Shown: in pieces, positions 8,661 through 17,523 of the stretch | Layout of the letters: the number at the start of each line of letters is the position of its first letter | Position numbering within the stretch: the first letter of the stretch is position 1 | Assembly (NCBI GenBank): GCA_022711465.1 | Contig: JAKLEZ010000007.1 | Span: forward strand, 215,624-279,623 | Length of the DNA stretch: 64,000 nt | Source: Planctomycetota bacterium | GTDB lineage: Bacteria; Planctomycetota; Phycisphaerae; UBA1845; PWPN01 | Direction: 5' to 3' | Made by a program: the position numbers and the translations under genes | Notes under the pieces: model-generated | Told to the model about the DNA's origin: nothing | Seen by the model: only the letters and a program-made list of their open reading frames with translations | Database searches by the model: none

Positions 8661-9170
8661 ATGGACGCCCGCTACATTAACCCCTTCGTGGCCTCGGCCA
8701 AGAACGTCTTCAAGACGATGCTGGCGGCGGATGTGGTGATCGGCAAGCCGTTTGTCATTCCCTCCTCGAAGGAGCCTGACGCCGACGTATCCGCGCTGAT
8801 AGGGTTGTCGGGTGATGCGGTGGGTTGTGTGGTGCTGACTTTCCCGATGGCGACGGCGGTGATGGTTGCCGGCCGGTTTGCGGGGGTGGCGCTTGATTCG
8901 ATGCATCCGGATTTCTGTGATGCTCTGGGCGAATTGGCCAACATGGTAGCCGGGCACGCGAAGGCTCAGATGGTGGATCTAGATGTGAGCATTTCGTTGC
9001 CGAGTGTGGTTGTGGGCGCCCACCACATTGTGTCGCAGTCCAAGCAGAGTCCGCGTCTGGCCCTGCCGTGTTGCTCAGATCTGGGTCGATTCCACGTGGA
9101 GGTGGCGATGGAAGTGGAGAGCAAGGCCGGCTCATTGCGGTCGCCGGTTGCGGCGGGTGCGGGGGCGTAG
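8661..9170 (+). CDS. CheX-like chemotaxis phosphatase domain protein
   Basis: A 169-residue cytoplasmic protein matching CheX/CheC-type phosphatases: INPFVASAKNVFKTM at the N-terminus and the signature DALGELANMVAGHAK, where Glu91 and Asn94 form the E-x2-N pair that acts on phospho-CheY. Only one such motif is present, as in CheX. The C-terminus has an Ala/Gly tail of 20 residues. The next gene, 86 nt downstream, encodes a FapA-like protein, suggesting both serve a motility, chemotaxis or other signalling process. No CheA, CheY or flagellar gene is visible here. Confidence 0.82.
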   Translation: MDARYINPFVASAKNVFKTMLAADVVIGKPFVIPSSKEPDADVSALIGLSGDAVGCVVLTFPMATAVMVAGRFAGVALDSMHPDFCDALGELANMVAGHAKAQMVDLDVSISLPSVVVGAHHIVSQSKQSPRLALPCCSDLGRFHVEVAMEVESKAGSLRSPVAAGAGA

Positions 9171-9256
9171 TTGCCTCTCGTTTTTGCCTGCATGGGGTGG
9201 TCGGGGTGTGGCCAGGTCAACTGGTCGGGTGATGGTGGAGGGGTGGAGACACAGGA

Positions 9257-10729
9257 ATGAGTGGTGTAGTGGTAGCACAGCCCATCCCGATTGAGGTTTC
9301 CGCGGACCGCCTGAGCGTCTCGCTGATCGTGTCGAAGACTGATCAAGGTACCTTGACGGCCGAGCATGTTTTTGCGCGGTTGTGTGAGCGGTCCATTCCG
9401 GTGACCGATGCCGTTCGTGGCCGGGTAGCGGCGCTGGTCGAAGCGGTTTCGGCGGGTCAGCTGTCTCGCGAGCCGTTTGTGCTTGCGGAGGGCAAGCCTC
9501 CGGTTGCGGGCATTGGGGCCCGTGTCGAGCTTGCGCCGAGTCCGGAGGACAAGGCCGAGTTGGGGGATGGGCAGGGTCGTACTGATTTTTACCGCTCGCG
9601 GATTGCCACCGTGGGGGAAGGTGAAGTCATTGGGACCTTTTTTCCGGAGACTCCGCCCGTTGCGGGGATAGATGTTTTCGGCAAGCCTGTGGAGGGCGAG
9701 CGGCCGATTGTCTCGGTTGCGCTGGGTGAGAATGTTGAGTTAGCCAGCGACGGCAAGACGTTGATTGCCAGCAAGGCTGGGAGGCTGAACGTCAATCGTC
9801 ACTCGGTGTCGGTTGTGAGTGTGGTGGAGACGAAGTCGGACGTGGACTTCTCGACGGGCAACATTGAATCGCCGACGGATGTGTTGATCGGGGGCACGAT
9901 CCGGGACACGTTCGTGGTCAAGTCGGCGAAGAGCGTGGCGGTTCGGGGGGCGATTGAGGCGGCGGTGGTCGAAGCGGGGACGGACATCCAGGTCAGTGGG
10001 GGTGTGGCCGGCCGAGGTCAAGGCAAGGTGACGGCGGGCGGGCAGATTACCAGCAAGTTCTGTGAAGAAGCCAACCTGCGGGCGGGTGGGGACATCGTGA
10101 TCATCTCGGAGTGTATCAACAGCCGGCTTCACGCCCTGGGCAGGCTGATGATCCCCAGCGGGAAGCTGGTTGGCGGGTACGCTTACGCCCGGGAGGGGGC
10201 TGAGATCGAGGTGGTGGGGAACGAAGCCGATCGGGCGACCGAGATTGCGATTGGTGTCGATCCGATCGTGCTGGGCAGGTCTGCGCAGGCTGACGAGGTC
10301 GTGAAGAAGAAACGAGAAGCCATCGCCAAGATCCGGGAGAAGATACAGCCGCTGATGGCCCAGCTGAAGCGTTTGAACCCGCAGCAGCGGGAGCGGGCCA
10401 CGGAGCTGATGTACGAGGCTGACCAGATGGAGGCCGAGATTCTCGAGACCGAGCGTAAGAAGCAGGAGGCGATCGCGGCCTGCAGTCCGAACCGCAGAGT
10501 ATGCCTGTTAGTCAAGCACACCGTCTATCCGGGTGTGAAAGTCGTGCTTGGAGACAAGATGACCATCTTCCGTAACGAGCGTCGGGGGCCGCTCAAAGTG
10601 GAACGTCGGCTGGTGAACCGTGTCGAGGAGATCTGTGTTGTCGATCAGATTTCCGGCTCGGTGACCACCATGCCGGGGTACGAGTTCCGGCTTCAGGACA
10701 GTGCCGCCGAGAAGGCGCATCTGGCCTGA
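9257..10729 (+). CDS. FapA (DUF342) family protein
   Basis: A 490-residue protein of the FapA/DUF342 family, whose best-known members are linked to flagellar assembly and polar localisation. The right-handed beta-helix-like central part is recognisable (NIESPTDVLIGGTIRDTF, VAVRGAIEAAVVEAGTDI, LRAGGDIVIISECINS). Residues ~348-407 are strongly charged and heptad-like (KKKREAIAKIREKI and on), a predicted coiled coil, followed by a short C-terminal beta region. Start at ATG 9257 after GGAG at 9245-9248. Probably co-transcribed with the CheX-like gene. Confidence 0.85.
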   Translation: MSGVVVAQPIPIEVSADRLSVSLIVSKTDQGTLTAEHVFARLCERSIPVTDAVRGRVAALVEAVSAGQLSREPFVLAEGKPPVAGIGARVELAPSPEDKAELGDGQGRTDFYRSRIATVGEGEVIGTFFPETPPVAGIDVFGKPVEGERPIVSVALGENVELASDGKTLIASKAGRLNVNRHSVSVVSVVETKSDVDFSTGNIESPTDVLIGGTIRDTFVVKSAKSVAVRGAIEAAVVEAGTDIQVSGGVAGRGQGKVTAGGQITSKFCEEANLRAGGDIVIISECINSRLHALGRLMIPSGKLVGGYAYAREGAEIEVVGNEADRATEIAIGVDPIVLGRSAQADEVVKKKREAIAKIREKIQPLMAQLKRLNPQQRERATELMYEADQMEAEILETERKKQEAIAACSPNRRVCLLVKHTVYPGVKVVLGDKMTIFRNERRGPLKVERRLVNRVEEICVVDQISGSVTTMPGYEFRLQDSAAEKAHLA

Positions 10730-10767
10730 CCTGTGTCCTGCCAATAGCCAACCCCCCTGCTCCATCT

Positions 10768-10773
10768 TATAAT
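10768..10773 (+). promoter_or_regulatory. candidate -10 box of the his operon
   Basis: A perfect TATAAT 46 nt before the hisD start. The -35 position (around 10745-10750) does not match consensus well. It would give a leader of about 40 nt holding the GAGGGGGAG ribosome site. Confidence 0.45.
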
Positions 10774-10819
10774 GGGCCTTCCTTCGCCCGCTGTCGGGGT
10801 CGAGGGGGAGTTGACGACG

Positions 10820-12136
10820 ATGCCTGAGATGCGCCTGATTGAGGGTCAGACGGTGAATGCCGCCGCCGCGTTGCGGGAGATTCGGCGGCCGCTGCTGCTG
10901 GACGGGCTTGTCCTGGACACGCCGCCGGAGGCGCAGGTGGTTCAGGACATCATTGCCGACGTTCGGCGCCGGGGTGACACGGCGGTATCGGAGATCACTG
11001 CCCGGGTTGATGCGGCCGGTGTTCCGCCGGATGCCGTGCGTGTTCCGGTCGAGCGGATTGTCCGGGCTCAAGCGGAGGCTTCGCGGGGGCTGATGGAGGC
11101 TGTCCGCCACGCCATTCGGGCGGTGCGCCGGTTTCAAGAGCATCTTCTCGCGGCCCGCACGGACTCGTTGGCTCTTCACGGGCGGACGCTTTCGGTTCGC
11201 ACTCGTCCGGTGCGGCGTGTTGGGGTGTGCGTGCCCGGGGCCTCGGCGCCGCTGATGTCTTCCGCGATTCACAGTGTGGTTCCCGCCCAAGTGGCCGGTG
11301 TTCGGGAGATTGCGATTGCCGCTCCGCCGCGGCACAACAACGATGTTCATCCGGCGATTCTGGCGGTGGCTGCCGAGCTGGGCGTGACCGAGGTTTACCG
11401 GATGGGCGGGGCCCAGGCGATTGCCGCCATGGCCATGGGCACCGAGCGGGTTGCCCGGGTGGACAAGATTGTCGGGCCGGGCAACATTTACGGTCAATTG
11501 GCGAAGCGTTTCCTTTTCGGGGTGGTGGATATCGACATGTTTGCGGGGCCGAGCGAGGTGTTGATCATCGCCGACTCGTCTGCCCGGCCGGACTATGTGG
11601 CCGCTGACATGCTTGCCCAGGCGGAGCACGACCCCGGCTGTGCGATTCTGCTGACTGATGAGCGCCGGCTGGCGGACCGGGTGATGGCGGAGCTGGACAC
11701 CCAGTTGGCCGAGCTTGCCCGCCCGGAGGGAGCGATTCGCTGTCTGGCGAAGTACGGCGCGATCGTGGTGATTCGGGACATGGAGGAAGCGGTTGTTCTG
11801 GCCAACGACATTGCCCCGGAGCACCTCGAGATTGCCACGCGCAACCCGGGGGTTCTTGCCGACCGTATTGACGCGGCGGGTGCGGTTTTTCTAGGTCATT
11901 TCACGCCGGAGTCGGCGGGCGACTACGTGGCCGGTCCGTCGCACGTATTGCCGACCGGGGGAACCGCCCGTTTCTGGAGTGGGGTCTCGGCGCTGGGATT
12001 TCTTCGACGCACCAGTCTCATCGAGTACACCGCTGAGGGGCTGGCTCGGGACGCGGCCGCCATTGACACGCTCGCGAGGGCGGAGTGTCTCGACGCCCAC
12101 GCCCGGTCGGCGACGATCCGTGTTCAGGACAAGTGA
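10820..12136 (+). CDS. hisD: histidinol dehydrogenase
   Basis: A 438-residue enzyme, the family's usual length, catalysing the last two oxidations of histidine synthesis (histidinol to histidine, NAD-dependent, zinc). Recognisable blocks: CVPGASAPLMSSAIHSVVPA, GGAQAIAAMAMGTE, KIVGPGNIYGQLAKR, VDIDMFAGPSEVLIIAD, the His-Asp-rich AQAEHDPGCAI, and APEHLEI. Start at ATG 10820 with GAGGGGGAG just upstream; an upstream in-frame ATG at 10772 overlaps the -10 box and is unlikely. hisC follows after 15 nt and hisB overlaps hisC, forming a small hisDCB operon. Confidence 0.96.
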   Translation: MPEMRLIEGQTVNAAAALREIRRPLLLDGLVLDTPPEAQVVQDIIADVRRRGDTAVSEITARVDAAGVPPDAVRVPVERIVRAQAEASRGLMEAVRHAIRAVRRFQEHLLAARTDSLALHGRTLSVRTRPVRRVGVCVPGASAPLMSSAIHSVVPAQVAGVREIAIAAPPRHNNDVHPAILAVAAELGVTEVYRMGGAQAIAAMAMGTERVARVDKIVGPGNIYGQLAKRFLFGVVDIDMFAGPSEVLIIADSSARPDYVAADMLAQAEHDPGCAILLTDERRLADRVMAELDTQLAELARPEGAIRCLAKYGAIVVIRDMEEAVVLANDIAPEHLEIATRNPGVLADRIDAAGAVFLGHFTPESAGDYVAGPSHVLPTGGTARFWSGVSALGFLRRTSLIEYTAEGLARDAAAIDTLARAECLDAHARSATIRVQDK

Positions 12137-12151
12137 CAACGATCCAGGTTG

Positions 12152-13210
12152 ATGCAGACGATGACGAGTTATTTCCGAAAGAGCATTGCCGCGCTTGAAG
12201 GATACGTGCCCGGCGAGCAGCCGAGCGATCCCTTGGTGATCAAGCTTAACACCAATGAGAACCCCTATCCGCCCTCGCCGAAGGTCATGCAGGCTATTGC
12301 GGCGGTGGGTCCCGACCAGCTTCGCCGGTATCCCAACCCGCTGGGCAATCTGTTCCGGGACACTGCGGCCAGGGTATTCGGTGTGACCCGCGACATGGTG
12401 ATCTGCGGCAACGGGATGGACGACATTCTGAATCTTGGTGTTCGGGCCTTCAGCGGGCCGGACGCGGCCCTGGTCTATCCGACGCCGACGTACACGTTGT
12501 ACAGCGTATTGGCCAGCATCCAGGCGTCGATCGTGCGTGAGGTGGCCTGGCCGGACGATTACTCGCTGCCGATCGACCAGCTGGTAGCGGCCCGGGGGCA
12601 GGTGATCTACCTCGCGAACCCGAACTCGCCCACCTCGACGTTTGTGCCCGTCGCGGACGTTGCCCGGCTGGCCGACGCGATTGACGGTGTTCTTTGCGTT
12701 GACGAGGCCTATGCGGACTTTGCCTGCGACAACTGCATGGAGCTGGCCAAGACGCGCAAGAATGTTCTGGTTATGCGGACGATGAGCAAAGGGTATTCGC
12801 TGGCCGGTCTTCGGTTTGGTTTCGCGGTGGGCGATCGGAAGCTGATCGACGGCCTGATGAAGGTGAAGGACAGCTACAACGTCGACGCGGTGGCGATCGC
12901 CGCGGCGTCGGCCGCACTGGACGACCAGGCCTACCGCGAGCAGACTCGTCAGAAGGTGATCGCCGAACGAGGCCGGCTGGCTGACGCTCTGGCGCGGCTC
13001 GGGTTCTCGTCATTGCCGAGTCAATCGAACTTCCTGCTGACCACCGCGAGGAGACCTCCCGCCCGGCAGCTGTATGAATCGCTCAAGGCCCGACGGATTC
13101 TCGTCCGATACTTCAACATTCCGGGTCTCGATGACAAGCTGCGAATCAGTATTGGTGCGCCGGAGCAGAATGATGCCCTGATTGCCGCTGTCAAGGAGTT
13201 GACCGCGTGA
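12152..13210 (+). CDS. hisC: histidinol-phosphate aminotransferase
   Basis: A PLP-dependent class I/II aminotransferase of about 352 residues that makes histidinol phosphate from imidazole-acetol phosphate. Seen: IKLNTNENPYPPSP near the N-terminus, ICGNGMDDILNL, YLANPNSPTS, CVDEAYADFA and the PLP-lysine segment TMSKGYSLAGLRFGF. The start is uncertain between ATG 12152 and ATG 12161 (MTSYFRKSIAALEGYVPGEQ is the usual beginning of the family). It overlaps the GTG of hisB by 4 nt, implying translational coupling. Confidence 0.95.
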   Translation: MQTMTSYFRKSIAALEGYVPGEQPSDPLVIKLNTNENPYPPSPKVMQAIAAVGPDQLRRYPNPLGNLFRDTAARVFGVTRDMVICGNGMDDILNLGVRAFSGPDAALVYPTPTYTLYSVLASIQASIVREVAWPDDYSLPIDQLVAARGQVIYLANPNSPTSTFVPVADVARLADAIDGVLCVDEAYADFACDNCMELAKTRKNVLVMRTMSKGYSLAGLRFGFAVGDRKLIDGLMKVKDSYNVDAVAIAAASAALDDQAYREQTRQKVIAERGRLADALARLGFSSLPSQSNFLLTTARRPPARQLYESLKARRILVRYFNIPGLDDKLRISIGAPEQNDALIAAVKELTA

Positions 13211-13845
13211 GCAAGAGAACGACTGTGAAGGTGGGGAAAGCTGCGGGCATCGGCGTTGGCCGGCGGACTGCCACGGTGCGGCGGTCGACGAAAGAGACCC
13301 GTATTGAGCTGACCATCGATCTGGACGGCAGTGGCCAGGCGACGATTGACACGGGCATCGGTTTCTTCGATCACATGCTTCACCACGTGGCCCGGCATGG
13401 GCTTTTTGATTTGACCGTGAAGGCGGAGGGCGACCTGCACGTTGACGATCACCACACGGTGGAGGATGTTGGCATTTGCCTGGGGGAGGCGCTGAATGAA
13501 GCCCTGGGCGGCAAGCGGGGCATTCGCCGGTACGGCTTCTTCATTCTGCCCATGGAGGAATCGCTGGCCCGGGTGGCGGTGGACCTTTCCGGCCGGGTGG
13601 CGGTGGCACATCGGGTCAAGTACCGCGGCTCCAAGATTGGCACGTTTGACGTCCAGCTGGTTGAGGAGTTCTTCGTTGCTGTCGCCCGCAGCGCGAAGAT
13701 GAACCTTCACGTCGAGGTTCCCTACGGCACGAACAATCACCACATGGCGGAGGCGGTTTTCAAGGCCTTTGGCAAGGCGCTTCGTCAGGCATGCGAGGTT
13801 GATCCGCGGGAGACGGCCGTTCCCTCGACCAAGGGCATCCTCTGA
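13207..13845 (+). CDS. hisB: imidazoleglycerol-phosphate dehydratase
   Basis: A 212-residue monofunctional IGP dehydratase (no N-terminal phosphatase domain). The duplicated metal-binding motifs are clear: FFDHMLHHVARHG and VDDHHTVEDVGI in the first half, NNHHMAEAVFKAFGKAL in the second, ending in the typical PSTKGIL. The GTG start at 13207 overlaps the hisC stop (GTGA). The N-terminal ~20 residues (rich in Lys, Arg, Gly) are a short extension before the conserved core. Confidence 0.96.
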   Translation: MSKRTTVKVGKAAGIGVGRRTATVRRSTKETRIELTIDLDGSGQATIDTGIGFFDHMLHHVARHGLFDLTVKAEGDLHVDDHHTVEDVGICLGEALNEALGGKRGIRRYGFFILPMEESLARVAVDLSGRVAVAHRVKYRGSKIGTFDVQLVEEFFVAVARSAKMNLHVEVPYGTNNHHMAEAVFKAFGKALRQACEVDPRETAVPSTKGIL

Positions 13846-13887
13846 GCCAGGATGGCGGGGCCTGGATCGGTCACATTGCCGGCGTTG

Positions 13888-14391
13888 TCAGGGGTGTTTC
13901 AGGTTCTTGCTGATCCAGTCGAGTACTTCGGCCTCATGGCCGTCGGGTTTGACCTTGTCGAACACGTGGGCGATGGTTCCGTCCCGGTCGATCACGAACG
14001 TGGTTCGGGCGACGCCCATGTATTCTCTGCCGTACATCGACTTCGTCTGCCACACGCCATAGGCCTTGCAGATGGCCTGGTCGGTATCCGCGAGCAGGGG
14101 GAACGGCAGGTTGAATTTGGCGGTGAACTTGCGGTGTGAGTCCAAGGAGTCTGGAGAGACGCCGAGGATGATGATCCCCTCTTTGGTGAGGCGGGTGTAG
14201 GCATCTCGAAAGCCGCAAGCCTCGGTTGTGCAGCCGGGCGTGTTGTCCTTGGGGTAGAAGTACAGGGCGACGACGCTGCCCTTAAGATCGGCCAGCCTGA
14301 TCGTCTTGCCGTTGGAGGCTGGTGCCGAGAAAGGGGGGGCTTTCTTGCCGACCTCGGGGTAGCTGGTGGTGATGTTCTTTGTTTTTGCCAT
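13888..14391 (-). CDS. bcp: thioredoxin-dependent peroxiredoxin, Bcp type
   Basis: A 167-residue cytoplasmic peroxiredoxin reducing H2O2 and organic peroxides. Peroxidatic Cys54 and resolving Cys59 sit in the Bcp/PrxQ signature PGCTTEACGFRD, preceded by LYFYPKDNT. The remainder (LLADTDQAICKAYGV, TTFVIDRDGTIAHVF) is typical and full length. Convergent with hisB (42 nt apart) and divergent from a lipoprotein gene. Confidence 0.95.
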   Translation of the reverse strand: MAKTKNITTSYPEVGKKAPPFSAPASNGKTIRLADLKGSVVALYFYPKDNTPGCTTEACGFRDAYTRLTKEGIIILGVSPDSLDSHRKFTAKFNLPFPLLADTDQAICKAYGVWQTKSMYGREYMGVARTTFVIDRDGTIAHVFDKVKPDGHEAEVLDWISKNLKHP

Positions 14392-14481
14392 GGAGGTGTC
14401 TCACAAATCGGGGCTGAAGTCGTCTCGCACTCATCAGGAGAATAGGCCCGATTTGGGGGAAGGCAAGGGTTGGCCGGCTTC

Positions 14482-14510
14482 TTGCCGGGGTGTTGCCGAG
14501 GCGTTAGAAC
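14482..14510 (+). promoter_or_regulatory. promoter TTGCCG-N17-TAGAAC, leaderless layout
   Basis: TTGCCG (14482-14487), a 17-nt spacer, TAGAAC (14505-14510), then 8 nt to the ATG at 14519, which has no Shine-Dalgarno. Transcription is expected to begin at or next to the start codon. Confidence 0.5.
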
Positions 14511-14518
14511 GTCTGTTC

Positions 14519-15238
14519 ATGGGTCGTCTTCAGCGAAGGCACGTGGTATGTGGCGGCCGGGTCGCGTTTCTGTTTGGGGCCGCTTTGGCGGGGGCTTGCG
14601 ATGGTGGTGGGCAGCCCGCGTCTCCGCCGTCGGTCTCGGCCAAGACTGGTTTGACCTCTGCGCTTCCGGCGGTTGCAATCGGGTCCTCTTGGGCGGCGTC
14701 GTGCCCTGTTGATACTCCCGAGATTGGCAGTGCTCCTGCCGTCGCCCAAGCCGCGGTGGAGTCGGCGAGGTCGGGGGGTGAGCCAGCGGCCGGTCCGGTG
14801 CCGGGGTTCGAGCCGTTGAGCGATGCCGTGGCGAGGGAATGGTCTCGGCTGGCGGCGATGGGTCGGCGGGAGGTGCTGTACGAGGTGACGGACGTTCGGG
14901 CGGCGACGGTAACGATGCGGGTGACGGTGTTTGAGGGGGGCAAGCCTTTGGGGTTGCCGGTTTTGCGGGAGGATTTCAGGAGTGTGGATCCGGTTGCGGT
15001 GGCGGTTGCCGCGGTGAAGGCGAGGCGGGGGTGGGGGCAGGTGGCGGTGGAGCTGGGCGGGCGGACCTGGGACGCGGTGTTCTATGAAGACCGGTGGGCC
15101 GACGAGGGTGTTGATTATGTCCGGCGGACCTGGGTGAGTTCGGAAGCTCCGGTTTTTGGCGTGCTGAAGATGGAGCTGTACGGTGATGGCCAGCTGGAGT
15201 CAGCGCTGGAGCTGACCGCCGGTGGTCGGAAGCCGTGA
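14519..15238 (+). CDS. predicted lipoprotein of unknown function
   Basis: A 239-residue protein with a lipoprotein signal: basic MGRLQRR, hydrophobic VAFLFGAAL, lipobox LAGAC with Cys at ~26. A Pro/Ser/Ala-rich linker follows, then a ~110-residue globular region (REWSRLAAMGRREVLYEVTD, MRVTVFEGGKPLGLPVL, WDAVFYEDRWADEGVDYVRRTWV) reading like a mixed alpha/beta domain. I do not recognise a family. It is divergent from bcp, convergent with yidC, and appears monocistronic with its own terminator. Confidence 0.65.
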   Translation: MGRLQRRHVVCGGRVAFLFGAALAGACDGGGQPASPPSVSAKTGLTSALPAVAIGSSWAASCPVDTPEIGSAPAVAQAAVESARSGGEPAAGPVPGFEPLSDAVAREWSRLAAMGRREVLYEVTDVRAATVTMRVTVFEGGKPLGLPVLREDFRSVDPVAVAVAAVKARRGWGQVAVELGGRTWDAVFYEDRWADEGVDYVRRTWVSSEAPVFGVLKMELYGDGQLESALELTAGGRKP

Positions 15239-15328
15239 GTTGGGCTGGGGGGTGTGTTGGGGTTTGGGAGCGTCGTGGTCGGGGCCGGGCATGGGAGGGG
15301 GTGGCTGCGGGCTCGTGGCCGGTGGCCG

Positions 15329-15355
15329 CGGGCTGGGCCAAGCCCGTTTCATTTC
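15329..15355 (+). terminator. hairpin terminator after the lipoprotein gene
   Basis: CGGGCT (15329-15334) pairs perfectly with AGCCCG (15341-15346) around a 6-nt loop, followed by the T-rich tract TTTCATTTCTTCTTT. It lies between the convergent lipoprotein and yidC genes and overlaps the yidC stop codon. Confidence 0.5.
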
Positions 15356-17463
15356 TTCTTTCGCGTGCTCTCGATCTTCTTGGCGTCTTCGATTTCCTTG
15401 GATAGGCGGTCCCACTTCTGCTGCAGCCAGCTTTTCGGGCGTGGCTGGTCGTCGGTTTTGCGGAGGGCTTGTTCCTGAGCATGTCGGTTTTCGAGGACGG
15501 CGAGGTGCTTGCGGATCCGCCACTGCTCGATGATGCCGAAGAAGTTGCTCGACGCGATGTACAGGTTGAGGCCGGACGGAGCGTTGTAGAGCAGGAAGAT
15601 GAAGAAGACGCTCATGAACATCATCATCTTGCGTTGCTGCTCCATCTGGTCATGGGCAGCTCCCTTCTGCTGGGGCGTACTGCTGTGGGGCATGTACTTG
15701 GTCTGGAGGATCTGGGAGATTCCCAGGAGGATGGGCAGGATGTTGATGGACTCCATGGGGCCGCCCATGAGGTAGGAGAGGAGGGGGATCTCGATAGGCT
15801 TGCTGAAGGTGTAGATGGCATCGGCGCCGGCGAGGTCCTTGATCCACCAGCCGTCGAAGGGGGCGTGGCGCATGTCCACGGTGCAGGCGAGGGCGGTCCA
15901 GAGGGCGCCCCAGATGGGGATCTGCAGCATCAGGGGCAGGCAGGAGAGGATGGTGCCTGCGGGGTTGATGCCTGCCTCGCTATACACCTGCATGGTGGCC
16001 TGCTGCAGCTTGGCCTTGTCGTTGCCGTACTTCTCGCGGAGGGCGGCTATCTTGGGCTGGAGCGTCGCCTGCTGTTTCTGCATCTTGAACATATTGACCT
16101 GGCTCTTCTTGGTGATCGGGTGGAGCACTGCCCGCACGACCAGGACGAGCACGATGATGGCGATGCCGTAGTTGTGGGGGGGGATCTTGTGGAACACGTT
16201 GAGCAGGTTCATCATCAGGCTGACCAGGCTTCCGGGTGCACAGAAGTAGAAGGCCTGGGCGATGACCTGGTAGTAGTCTCGCTGGCGGTAGGTTGCGTTC
16301 TTCTCGAATGCCTCCTTTGATTTGGGTCCCATGTAGCAGTCGAAGTTCACTTCCTGGCTGCCGCCCTTGGCGATGCTGATCGGCGTGGTGATGTAGCGGA
16401 AGGTCAGGTCCTCGCCGCGGTGGGGGGCATCTGGTGTGAGCGCAGCCGCCTCGACGGAGGCGAACCGGGGCCGGTCCTCGGGCGAGGTGCGGTCGCGGGG
16501 GGCTACGATGCAGGTGAAGTACATGTTGCTCTGGGCAGTCCAGGAGACCCGCGTGCCACCGGTATCGCTATCCTTGGCCAGGAGGGTGAGCTTCTTGCCG
16601 ATCACATCGGAGCGGACGCAGCTCTTGTTGACCAGCTTGCCCTGTTCCCAATAGACTGCGAGAAGGCTTCGGTCTTCGGCGCGCGAGTTTTCCTTGCGCA
16701 TCCCGAGTGGTCCTTGCTGGACGATGATTGCTTCAAGGGTGCTCTCGGTGAGGTTTTCGATCTTGAGGGACAGGCCCAGATCGTAGGTTCGGTTCGCGGG
16801 CACATCGGGGTTGGGCAGCTGGTTGGCGAGGGAGTAGGTTTTCACCAGTCGGGCGATCGGTTTGCGATTCGGTCCCTGGACGCGGGCGGACAAGACGACT
16901 TCGTTGGCGGTGGTCGATTCCACCTTCCAGGTGATGCGATCGAGATCGACATCGAGGCCGAGGTTTTCGAATCGCACCTTGGGTGTGACGAAGGAAGGAA
17001 GGGCCTGTTCACGGCCCATGGTGTCGGAGGCGACCAGGGGTGAGAGCAGCGGGTAGGGGGCCTTGTGTTCGATGCTCTTATCGTGGTCGCGAAGCTCGAC
17101 GGTGCTGATGGCTGCGCCGCGTGGCAGGATCTGGACGGCCATGGGGAACGGGCCGCCCGACCGGGTGCTGCCGAGGACGACAGGCGTCTGGTCCTCGCCG
17201 CCGACGACCTGGACCTGGCTGGTCGTGGGGGTGGCTGGCTGGGTGGTGGCGGTGACGGTGGTTTCGGCGCTGGTTGGGGTAGTGCCGGCCGGTCTGCTGG
17301 CGGGGAGCGGTTCAGAGACCTGAGTGGTTGTCGTTTGGGTGGTTGCGGGCTGGGTGGCTGAGGGCGGCTGGGGCTTGATGAAGTACTTCTGGGCGATGAG
17401 CATCCAGAGATAGAAGACCGCCACAGAGGCGATGAGGGCATAAATCGTTCTTCGGGATTGCAT
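15349..17463 (-). CDS. yidC: membrane protein insertase YidC
   Basis: A 704-residue inner-membrane insertase of the Gram-negative type: N-terminal transmembrane helix (IYALIASVAVFYLWML), a Thr/Pro/Ala-rich linker (residues ~30-100), a large periplasmic beta domain, then the conserved membrane core (FHKIPPHNYGIAIIVLVLVVRAVLHPITKKSQ, MLQIPIWGALWTALACT, MMMFMSVFFIFLLYNAPSGLNLYIASSN) and a basic C-terminal tail. The ATG at 17463 has GAAGG 5 nt upstream; a GTG six nt earlier overlaps that site. It is longer than usual (550-600 residues) mainly because of the linker. It is not beside rnpA/rpmH here. Confidence 0.93.
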   Translation of the reverse strand: MQSRRTIYALIASVAVFYLWMLIAQKYFIKPQPPSATQPATTQTTTTQVSEPLPASRPAGTTPTSAETTVTATTQPATPTTSQVQVVGGEDQTPVVLGSTRSGGPFPMAVQILPRGAAISTVELRDHDKSIEHKAPYPLLSPLVASDTMGREQALPSFVTPKVRFENLGLDVDLDRITWKVESTTANEVVLSARVQGPNRKPIARLVKTYSLANQLPNPDVPANRTYDLGLSLKIENLTESTLEAIIVQQGPLGMRKENSRAEDRSLLAVYWEQGKLVNKSCVRSDVIGKKLTLLAKDSDTGGTRVSWTAQSNMYFTCIVAPRDRTSPEDRPRFASVEAAALTPDAPHRGEDLTFRYITTPISIAKGGSQEVNFDCYMGPKSKEAFEKNATYRQRDYYQVIAQAFYFCAPGSLVSLMMNLLNVFHKIPPHNYGIAIIVLVLVVRAVLHPITKKSQVNMFKMQKQQATLQPKIAALREKYGNDKAKLQQATMQVYSEAGINPAGTILSCLPLMLQIPIWGALWTALACTVDMRHAPFDGWWIKDLAGADAIYTFSKPIEIPLLSYLMGGPMESINILPILLGISQILQTKYMPHSSTPQQKGAAHDQMEQQRKMMMFMSVFFIFLLYNAPSGLNLYIASSNFFGIIEQWRIRKHLAVLENRHAQEQALRKTDDQPRPKSWLQQKWDRLSKEIEDAKKIESTRKKK

Positions 17464-17523
17464 CGTCACCTTCTCAGTCGTGCAGGGCTATCGATTCTTG
17501 CCGGGGGCCCGCATGGATACCGG

